DNA of 64,000 nt from contig JAMLHW010000014.1 in the NCBI GenBank assembly GCA_023954475.1, forward strand, positions 1 through 64,000, read 5' to 3'. The DNA is from Anaerolineae bacterium (lineage in GTDB: Bacteria; Chloroflexota; Anaerolineae; Promineifilales; Promineifilaceae). The position numbers and the translations under genes are program-made. This document shows, piece by piece, positions 1 to 6,940 of this stretch; the stretch's first letter is position 1, and every line of letters starts with the position of its first letter. The notes under the pieces are model-generated. The model searched no databases. It saw only the letters and a program-made list of their open reading frames with translations, and was not told the origin of the DNA.

Positions 1-510
1 GCACATACGATCCCGCTCATGACATTTCCCCTTTCCCGTTGAAACGAGGATAATCAACCTGGTTGTGTGTTATCGCTCTTTCCCTGCTAATCAAAAGGGC
101 AAGGATCGGCCGATACTCAAAAGCATATCGTTAGTGCAGCAGTTTTAGTAGTGACATTCTTCACGCTTGTGCGCGGTCAATGTCACGTGACACCATTTTG
201 CAAGCCATTGCAACGCGCACAGCCTTGGCATGTGACTGAGTAACTGCACGGCGCTAACTGCGGCGCAGCAACCGATAACAAGGTTTGTGAAACGTGGGCC
301 GGATGTTGACTGTTAACCAGTCAACCTGATGTAGGGGAGCCAAACGCTAAAATTATCAAGTCGACAGACAGCGTAGCGATCGGTCGGTGACTAAGTCTGT
401 TGTAGCGCACAGACAAGGTGATTCGCGCAGACTGTAACCCGTTCCGATGCATTTGGGATTGGTGGGGCGGCGTTTATGCATGTAAAACTGGTGGTGCAAA
501 TGGGCGATTG
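1..510. other. Non-coding left edge
   Basis: I find no convincing reading frame here on either strand. It holds one copy of the iterated palindrome TCGGCCGA (106-113) and a 21-base inverted repeat at 305-325. It lies downstream of the leftward GIY-YIG gene, so it may contain that gene's 3' region and the flank of a gene outside the window. Confidence 0.5.
305..325. repeat. Perfect 8-bp inverted repeat
   Basis: GTTGACTG (305-312) and CAGTCAAC (318-325) flank the five bases TTAAC. There is no T-run on either side, so it is not a typical intrinsic terminator. It could be a protein-binding operator or an mRNA hairpin. No adjacent gene identifies its role. Confidence 0.45.
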
Positions 511-1350
511 TCAAGTGCTGCGATGCACTTCATCTAGTGTTTTTCCGTCTTCATACTGCCACTCAAGCCATCCATTTGCCTCTCGTGCAAGAACAACTGC
601 GGCGGCGCGGCTGGGCGAAGAGAAAATGTGGTCCACGGTAAACTCATAGACGTTCCCATTCAGTTGCAGTATGCCTTCATCTTTGAGTGTTTGACGTGCA
701 TTACGTACGTATGGTTTTGCCGAGTTTACTTCGTTGAGATTGCATTTTGAGCCAGCAAACACGACCAAACCATCTTCCGTATATTCACCCCTAGCCGTAG
801 CATCTTTACCCGAGCAGAAAACAAGACGCTTTTTCTGAGGTTTGGCAATCTTATCAAATAAAGGGTGACCCAAAGTTGATACCAAAATCTTGATCGTCTC
901 AAAATTGTCGTGAAGATCGGCTTCCATTGGTTCCGATACATATGGCTTTGAAGGTACATTTGTATTATCAACCAAGTATCGCGCTGTGTTTTGGGCTTCA
1001 GCATGACACAACCACTCCAGATATTTGATGTGGGTCTTCGTCAAGTGTTGCGTCTTAGAAACAACAGCAATTGCTACTGCCCAGAAATCCTTGGCTCTAT
1101 TCTGCTGCTTGAGACGAGCTAGTCCATCCTCTGCCTCACCAATGTAGACGATTGGCTTTGTGTCTTCATCAGCTCCTCCAATAAGAAAGTAGACGGAACA
1201 CTGCCTAAGTTCAGGCCTACGATCAGCTGTCTCAAGCTTGGCACGTGGTATCAGAATGGCCTGGAGCGTGCGATTTGTGATTTCTGCAATCTTCAGACTG
1301 CGCGGATTTCCATCCGGCAAATATATCTGGATGGTTGTTCCAAAACTCAT
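511..1350 (-). CDS. GIY-YIG nuclease family protein with DUF4357-like C-terminus
   Basis: 279 aa. The segment around residues 53-71 (YFLIGG...VYIGEAEDG) has the GIY-YIG pattern, with an Arg soon after (LARLKQQ). The last ~60 residues (SSPSRAAAVVLAREANGWLEWQ) match the DUF4357 signature that often follows GIY-YIG domains in standalone bacterial proteins. Such proteins are presumed DNA nucleases and are sometimes linked to mobile DNA or defence, but the substrate is unknown here. The ATG at 1350 follows AAGGA at a suitable distance. No operon partner is visible. The gene looks more A/T-rich than its neighbours and contains no TCGGCCGA, which hints at recent acquisition. Confidence 0.82.
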   Translation of the reverse strand: MSFGTTIQIYLPDGNPRSLKIAEITNRTLQAILIPRAKLETADRRPELRQCSVYFLIGGADEDTKPIVYIGEAEDGLARLKQQNRAKDFWAVAIAVVSKTQHLTKTHIKYLEWLCHAEAQNTARYLVDNTNVPSKPYVSEPMEADLHDNFETIKILVSTLGHPLFDKIAKPQKKRLVFCSGKDATARGEYTEDGLVVFAGSKCNLNEVNSAKPYVRNARQTLKDEGILQLNGNVYEFTVDHIFSSPSRAAAVVLAREANGWLEWQYEDGKTLDEVHRST

Positions 1351-1911
1351 AGCACATCCTTGTTATTCCTATACTGAGTAGAGCATCGACAATTGGAATC
1401 GCGTCACGTCATCTTGCATTTACAGCGATAGCCTGCTAACTCTTACATCACCAGCGTAGATAAAGTAGAAAACCGTGTATCCTCGCGCTTTGATGCGTCT
1501 GGTACAAGCCCTGTTGCACGACAAGGCTATGGGGATTGTACACCCATTCACTTCGCCGTGTCGCTCGGCCTTACCTGTAGCTTTCAAGTTTGGACGCCCG
1601 TCATTGACCGGTTAACCTCAACATTAGCTCATTCCTGGCTGTTTTTCGTGGGTTAATCTGCTAATAGGCACATTCCTCCTACAAAATGCACTGCTATGAT
1701 ACGGCAACTGCCCATTTGCGGCGACTAGGATGCGTTGGTAACGTTTCGTGCCGCTGCCATTGCCCCAGTCTACACACTTCACACTGTTTCGGATCACGCT
1801 CAAGAGTACGCGATGTTGCCCATCATCATCATACGCTGACATCGCCGGATCAGATCGCCTATGGTATGATCCCAAATGTCATAACATTATAACAACACAC
1901 GAGACCGCAAA
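1351..1911. other. Intergenic region upstream of leuC-like gene
   Basis: This 561-base stretch separates the divergent GIY-YIG and LeuC-like genes. Short overlapping frames exist on both strands but have no ribosome-binding site or recognisable sequence, so I reject them. A TATGAT at 1865-1870 could be a -10 box for the rightward operon, but I see no matching -35. No repeat or RNA gene is evident. Confidence 0.4.
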
Positions 1912-3153
1912 ATGGGGCACACAATCGCTGAAAAGATCATCTCCCGCCATGCCGGGCGGCTTGTGCACGCCGCGGAAATTGCCATCGTCCCGATTGACGG
2001 CGCGATGGCGACCGATACCACCGCACCGCTGGCGATCAAGGCGTTTCATGAGATGGGTGGGCGGCGTGTGTGGGACGCAGGCAAAATGGCACTGGTTATC
2101 GACCACGCAGCACCTGCGCCAAATGAACGCATCGCCAACCTGCACCAGATGATGCGCGAATTTTCGGCCGAACAGCATCTTCCCCACTTCTACGACATCG
2201 GTTCCGGCATCTGCCACCAACTCATGGTCGAAAACGGCCACGTCCGACCGGGTGACATCTTCCTTGGCGCTGACTCACACACACCCACTTACGGGGCACT
2301 TGGCGCCTTTGCCGTCGGCGTCGGCTCCACTGACCTGGCCGCCGCCATGCTCACCGGCAAAACATGGCTCAAAGTGCCGCATACCATCAAAATCGTACTC
2401 GAAGGCACGCTGCGACCCGGCATCACAGCCAAAGACGTGATACTGCGGCTCGTCGGCGATCTCGGCATCGCCGGCGCAACCTACGATGCCGTTGAATTCA
2501 CCGGCCCAGTCGTCGCGCGCATGACGCTGGCGAGCCGCATGGTCCTCGCCAATATGGTCGCTGAAATGGGCGCAAAAACGGCGCTCATCGACACCATCGG
2601 CCTCGATCTCGACTACCCGTTCGACCCGATTCATCCCGATCCCGACGCCGTCTACAAAGCCGTGTATACCTTCGACGTTTCTGAACTGACACATCAAATT
2701 GCCGTGCCGCATTCGCCCGACAGCGTCGTGCCACTGACGCAGGTCGCCGGGCAACCGATCGCCATGGCATTCATCGGGTCTTGCACCAACAGTCGCCTGG
2801 AAGATTTGCACGCTGCCGCCGCTGTGCTGCGCGGACGGCATATTGCGCCAGACGTACGGATGATCGTCACTGCTGCCAGTCGCAAGATTTTCAACGAAGC
2901 GCTGCGCGACGGCACCATTGCCACGCTCTCAGAGGCTGGAGCAAGCTTCATCACGTCGGGCTGCGGACCGTGTGTCGGCACTCACCAGGGCGTACCGGGC
3001 GATGATGAAGTCGTCATTTCCAGCACGAATCGCAATTTTCGCGGGCGTATGGGCAATCCCAACGCACGTATCTTTCTCGCGTCGCCGGCGGTCGTGGCGG
3101 CGACAGCGGTGGCAGGCAGAATCATCGATCCGGCCGATTTACAGGCGCGTTGA
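1912..3153 (+). CDS. leuC: 3-isopropylmalate dehydratase / aconitase-type hydro-lyase, large subunit
   Basis: 413 aa, the short LeuC2/HacA-type length. The three [4Fe-4S] ligands are in place: Cys291 in IGSCTNSR, and Cys351 and Cys354 in SGCGPCVGTHQG. GADSHTPTYGALG near residue 119 is the conserved substrate-site segment. The enzyme dehydrates and rehydrates a hydroxy-diacid, such as isopropylmalate, homocitrate or methylmalate, with the small subunit encoded just downstream. No leuA or leuB is nearby. The next genes are a CoA-transferase and an amidohydrolase, so a catabolic substrate such as citramalate or dimethylmalate is a real alternative to leucine synthesis. The family is certain; the substrate is not. 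Confidence 0.88.
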   Translation: MGHTIAEKIISRHAGRLVHAAEIAIVPIDGAMATDTTAPLAIKAFHEMGGRRVWDAGKMALVIDHAAPAPNERIANLHQMMREFSAEQHLPHFYDIGSGICHQLMVENGHVRPGDIFLGADSHTPTYGALGAFAVGVGSTDLAAAMLTGKTWLKVPHTIKIVLEGTLRPGITAKDVILRLVGDLGIAGATYDAVEFTGPVVARMTLASRMVLANMVAEMGAKTALIDTIGLDLDYPFDPIHPDPDAVYKAVYTFDVSELTHQIAVPHSPDSVVPLTQVAGQPIAMAFIGSCTNSRLEDLHAAAAVLRGRHIAPDVRMIVTAASRKIFNEALRDGTIATLSEAGASFITSGCGPCVGTHQGVPGDDEVVISSTNRNFRGRMGNPNARIFLASPAVVAATAVAGRIIDPADLQAR

Positions 3154-3155
3154 AC

Positions 3156-3671
3156 ATGGCGTACAAGGCGAAACAGGTCATCCGTGGCGCAGCGCATGTT
3201 TACGGCGACAATATTGACACGGACCGCATCATTCCGGGCAAATATACGAAGACGCTCGACCTGAGTCATCTCGCCGACCATGTCCTCGAAGACCTCGACC
3301 CGACGTTTCGCGACCGCGTGCAACCGGGCGATATATTGGTGGCGGGTGACAATTTCGGCTGCGGCTCGTCGCGCGAGCAAGCGCCTTTGGCGTTGAAAGA
3401 GGCGGGCGTGAGCGTCGTTGTTGCGTCCTATTTTGCACGCATTTTCTTTCGCAATGCGATCAATATCGGTTTGCCGGTGGTCGAAATCGGCCGACATACA
3501 ATCGCCGACGGCACACAACTCGAAGTCGATCTGGCCCGAGGTGAAGTGCGCGATTTATCGGCCGAGCAAACCTACGCCGCCGCCCCACTCCCCGACATCA
3601 TGCTCGCCATCCTCGATGCGGGCGGATTGGTCCGTTATTTGCAAATCACTGGGGATTATGGGGACAGTTGA
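3156..3671 (+). CDS. leuD: 3-isopropylmalate dehydratase / aconitase-type hydro-lyase, small subunit
   Basis: 171 aa, the usual LeuD 'swivel' domain length. GDNFGCGSSREQAPLAL and the following YFARIFFRNAINIGLP are the family signatures. It forms a heterodimer with the large subunit and carries substrate-recognition residues. I chose the ATG at 3156, two bases after the leuC stop. An in-frame TTG at 3150 would add Met-Asn and overlap leuC. The tight spacing means translational coupling. The substrate ambiguity described for the large subunit applies here too. Confidence 0.88.
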   Translation: MAYKAKQVIRGAAHVYGDNIDTDRIIPGKYTKTLDLSHLADHVLEDLDPTFRDRVQPGDILVAGDNFGCGSSREQAPLALKEAGVSVVVASYFARIFFRNAINIGLPVVEIGRHTIADGTQLEVDLARGEVRDLSAEQTYAAAPLPDIMLAILDAGGLVRYLQITGDYGDS

Positions 3672-3733
3672 CAGTGGTCGGTGGTTGGTGGTGATTCTCC
3701 AATTTCCAGCAAACCACTCTCCGAAAACGCAAC

Positions 3734-4933
3734 ATGAACAACACCCCTTCGTCTCTCCCGCTTGACGGCATCCGTGTTCTTGAATTCAGTCATGCAGCGC
3801 TCGGCCCCACGTGCGGCATGGTGCTCGGCGACCTCGGTGCGGATGTGATTAAGATCGAGCCGACACCCAACGGCGACCCGACGCGCAAGCTCAAGGGCTT
3901 CGGTCTGGGCTACTTCCCTTACCTCAACCGCAATAAGCGCAGTCTGGTCGTCAATGCCAAATCGGCCGAAGGGCAGGCGATCATCCACGGTCTGCTGCAA
4001 TCGGCCGATGTTGTCATCGAAAATTTTGGGCCGGGCACGATGGAACGGCTTGGCCTGGGCTATGAACAACTGCAAGAACGCTATCCCCGTCTCGTCTATT
4101 GCGCGTTGAAAGGCTTTTTGCCCGGCCCGTACGAACAGCGCATGGCCCTCGACGAAGTCGTCCAGATGATGTCCGGGCTGGCCTACATGACCGGGCGACC
4201 GGGCGACCCATTGCGTGCCGGGGCATCGATCACCGACTTGATGACCGGCGTCTATGGGGCATTCGGCGTCGTATTGGCGCTGCAGCAGCGCGAACGCTCC
4301 GGCAAAGGGGAATTGGTGCGCACGGCGTTGTTTGAGACGACGGCGTTCATCATGGGCCATCACATGGCGTATGCAGCACGGACAACCGAACCCGTGCCGC
4401 CGATGCCGGCGCGAGTCAGCGCGTGGGCTATCTACCACCAATTTGCAACCAGCGACGACCGGCGCGTCTTTGTCGGCGTGACCAGCGACAAACAATGGCC
4501 GCGCTTTTGCACGGCGTTTGAACGGCCCGACCTGCTGGCTGACGGCTCGCTGGCGACCAACAACCAGCGCATCGATGCCCGGGACTGGCTGCTCGACGAT
4601 CTACGCACCATGTTCGGCCGAATGACCCGCGACGACATCCTGCACCGTTGCGAACAGGCCAACCTGCCGTTCGCGCCGATTGCGCGTCCCGAAGATCTAT
4701 TCGACGATCCGCAGCTCATTGCAGGCAACAGCTTGTTGGCCACGACGTTTCCCGATGGCACGCAGGCCAAATTGCCGCGTCTACCACTACGGTTTGGCGA
4801 CGATGCCTTGGCATTGCGCCGCAATCCGCCCCGAATGGGCCAACACACACGCGAAATCCTGTCTGAACTGGGTCATCTTCCGGCCGAAATCGATGCCCTG
4901 CTTGCCCAAAAGATAATTGTCAGTGAGGAATGA
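3734..4933 (+). CDS. Family III CoA-transferase (CaiB/BaiF)
   Basis: 399 aa, typical for the family. The N-terminal GIRVLEFSHAALGPTCGMVLGDLGADVIKIE segment is the classic CoA-binding start. Asp168 in ASITDLM sits where formyl-CoA transferase has its catalytic Asp169, which forms the acyl-aspartyl anhydride. The enzyme moves CoA between organic acids. Family members include succinyl-CoA:citramalate CoA-transferase and mesaconyl-CoA C1-C4 transferase of Chloroflexus. Its position between LeuCD-type subunits and an amidohydrolase suggests that the diacid made or used by LeuCD is activated as a CoA thioester. That link is inference. Confidence 0.87.
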   Translation: MNNTPSSLPLDGIRVLEFSHAALGPTCGMVLGDLGADVIKIEPTPNGDPTRKLKGFGLGYFPYLNRNKRSLVVNAKSAEGQAIIHGLLQSADVVIENFGPGTMERLGLGYEQLQERYPRLVYCALKGFLPGPYEQRMALDEVVQMMSGLAYMTGRPGDPLRAGASITDLMTGVYGAFGVVLALQQRERSGKGELVRTALFETTAFIMGHHMAYAARTTEPVPPMPARVSAWAIYHQFATSDDRRVFVGVTSDKQWPRFCTAFERPDLLADGSLATNNQRIDARDWLLDDLRTMFGRMTRDDILHRCEQANLPFAPIARPEDLFDDPQLIAGNSLLATTFPDGTQAKLPRLPLRFGDDALALRRNPPRMGQHTREILSELGHLPAEIDALLAQKIIVSEE

Positions 4934-6414
4934 TGATGTCTGACACGAAATTGTACGATTTGTTGATCAAAAATGTGCGTGTGGTTCGGCCGAAGCAAAC
5001 GAAGGTCAATTCGGCCGATATTGGCATCAAAAACGGTGTGATTGTGGCGGTTGCGGCAGGCTTATCGGCCGAAAACGCGTTCGAACTCCACGAGGGCAAC
5101 GGTTTACTCGCTTTTCCCGGCTTAGTCGATGCCCACATGCACGTCGGTATCTACAACCATCTGACCGCAGACGCGCCCACCGAAAGCAAAGCGGCCGCGA
5201 TGGGCGGCGTCACCAGCGCCATCACCTATTTCCGCACCGGTGACTACTACCTCAACAAAGGAGGCGCGTATGCCGATTTCTTCCCCGAAGTGCTTGACCT
5301 TTCCGCCGGGCGCTATTGGGTCGATTATGCATACCACCTCGCGCCGATCAACGGCGGTCACATCGACGAAATGCCCATGCTGCTCAACGATTTCGGCGTC
5401 TCCTCATTCAAGATTTTCATGTTTTACGGCGGGCACGGCCTACACGGGCGCTCCGACAAGCAGCACAATTTCCTGCGGCTGGCAGATGATGAACGGTACG
5501 ACTTCGCCCATTTTGAGTTTATCATGCGCCAGATGGCGGCAATGCTCGACGCCTATCCTGACAAAGCACCGTACATCAGTCTCAGTTTGCACTGCGAAAT
5601 CGCCGACATACTCAATGCCTATACGAAAATTGTCGAGGCTGATCCTGGATTGAGCGGCTTGCTGGCGTATCATCGCGCGCGCCCGCCCCACTCGGAAGGA
5701 TTGGCCGTCTTTATCGCCGGCTATCTCGCCTACGAAACCGATTGCCTCAACATCAATCTGTTGCACCTCTCGTCGCGCAAGGCGTTGGAAGCGGCGCTGA
5801 TGATGCAGACGCTGTTTCCGCACATCAATTTCCGGCGCGAGGTGACGGTCGGCCATTTGTTGCTCGATGTGGAGACGCCGACACAGGTGCTGGCGAAAGT
5901 CAATCCGCCGATTCGGCCGAGATCAGATGTCGAATTTCTGTGGCAAAGAGTGCTAAACGGTGACGTGGACTGGATCGTCAGTGATCACGCCTGCTGTCGC
6001 AGCGAGATGAAATATTCGGCCGAACATCCCGACGACATCTGGCTGGCAAAATCGGGCTTCGGCGGTACAGAATATTTGCTTTCCGGCGTCTACAGCGAAG
6101 GTCGCAAGCGCGGCCTGTCGCTCAACCGCATGGCGGAATTGACCAGTTGGAACACGGCGCAGCGCTTCGGCTTGTTGCGCAAAGGGGATATCGCGCCCGG
6201 TTATGATGCCGACATTGTGCTTTTCGACCCGTCGGAGACGTTTGTCGTCCGTGCGGCCGAATCGGCATCGCAGCAAGGCTATACGCCGTTTGAGGGACAG
6301 GAATTGACCGGGCGCGTCAAGCAAACATTTCTGCGCGGCAATCTGGTCTACGACAATGGCTCAATTATCGGCCCGGCGCGTGGCAACTATCTGTTTCGGC
6401 CGATGGGGAGCTAA
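4930..6414 (+). CDS. Dihydropyrimidinase/hydantoinase-type cyclic amidohydrolase
   Basis: 494 aa. The binuclear metal ligands of this superfamily are all visible: His69 and His71 (DAHMH), candidate carboxylated Lys161 (SSFKIFM), His221 (LSLHCE), His279 (LLHLSS) and Asp352 (SDHACC). The C-terminal DIVLFDPSE and late beta-strands complete the fold. It should hydrolyse a cyclic amide such as a hydantoin, dihydropyrimidine, allantoin or lactam. The first ATG overlaps the CoA-transferase stop (ATGA), and ATGs at 4933 and 4936 are equally possible starts. Operon context suggests degradation of an N-heterocycle to a diacid, but the substrate cannot be read from sequence. Confidence 0.85.
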   Translation: MMMSDTKLYDLLIKNVRVVRPKQTKVNSADIGIKNGVIVAVAAGLSAENAFELHEGNGLLAFPGLVDAHMHVGIYNHLTADAPTESKAAAMGGVTSAITYFRTGDYYLNKGGAYADFFPEVLDLSAGRYWVDYAYHLAPINGGHIDEMPMLLNDFGVSSFKIFMFYGGHGLHGRSDKQHNFLRLADDERYDFAHFEFIMRQMAAMLDAYPDKAPYISLSLHCEIADILNAYTKIVEADPGLSGLLAYHRARPPHSEGLAVFIAGYLAYETDCLNINLLHLSSRKALEAALMMQTLFPHINFRREVTVGHLLLDVETPTQVLAKVNPPIRPRSDVEFLWQRVLNGDVDWIVSDHACCRSEMKYSAEHPDDIWLAKSGFGGTEYLLSGVYSEGRKRGLSLNRMAELTSWNTAQRFGLLRKGDIAPGYDADIVLFDPSETFVVRAAESASQQGYTPFEGQELTGRVKQTFLRGNLVYDNGSIIGPARGNYLFRPMGS

Positions 6415-6469
6415 CGCGTCACACCCGATCGTCCCCGTATCACTCGGCGTTACTGACGTAGCCTCGCTC

Positions 6470-6817
6470 TTACTCAACTGAAAGCAGATGTACCTTGGCG
6501 TGTGTCACTGTTTCATACGCGCCAAAGTGAAACTTGATCGTGAACCCATAGCCCAGTTGCGGATACTCTTCTTCGTGCGCATGCGCCTCAGCAATGGCAA
6601 ATTGAACCAATTCGGCAAAGCGCGTCGGGTCTGCCTGGATCATCGCTTCAGTCGTCTCGTAATATTCAAACGGAACGGCCATCCAGTGAATAGCGCCTTC
6701 AGGATGAATGTTTTGAATGATGGCAAACCGCTTTTCATCATTGCGGGCGACGATTTTCCCCGGTTCCATACCCGCCAATATCTGGCTGAAAAGTGATGTT
6801 CTCTGAGTTGTTGTCAT
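6470..6817 (-). CDS. HIT-like (histidine triad) protein lacking the nucleophile His
   Basis: 115 aa, the size of a HIT/Hint protein. N-terminal LFSQILAGMEPGKIVARND and AIHWMAVP follow the HIT fold pattern. Near the C-terminus, residues 104-112 read VTHAKVHLL where HIT enzymes have H-x-H-x-H followed by two hydrophobics. The outer histidines (106, 110) are kept, but the middle, catalytic one is Lys108. The N-terminal Cys-x-x-Cys zinc site is also absent. It may bind nucleotides without hydrolysing them, or be a divergent relative with new chemistry. GGGAGA precedes the ATG. It stands alone between rightward and leftward units. Confidence 0.62.
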   Translation of the reverse strand: MTTTQRTSLFSQILAGMEPGKIVARNDEKRFAIIQNIHPEGAIHWMAVPFEYYETTEAMIQADPTRFAELVQFAIAEAHAHEEEYPQLGYGFTIKFHFGAYETVTHAKVHLLSVE

Positions 6818-6940
6818 CGTGTTTCTCCCAGGTCGGATGAGTTGACCACCGGATAGTAGCCAGCGATCCTCTTTTTGTCATGTTGCAAATGTCACATGAC
6901 GACCGGCAGAATGTAATATTTCGGCCGAAATTAGTATTGA

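Noticed and set aside
2275-2841. Long minus-strand frame opposite the LeuC-like gene
   Set aside because: It mirrors a strongly conserved coding region, has no ribosome-binding site and looks like no known protein.
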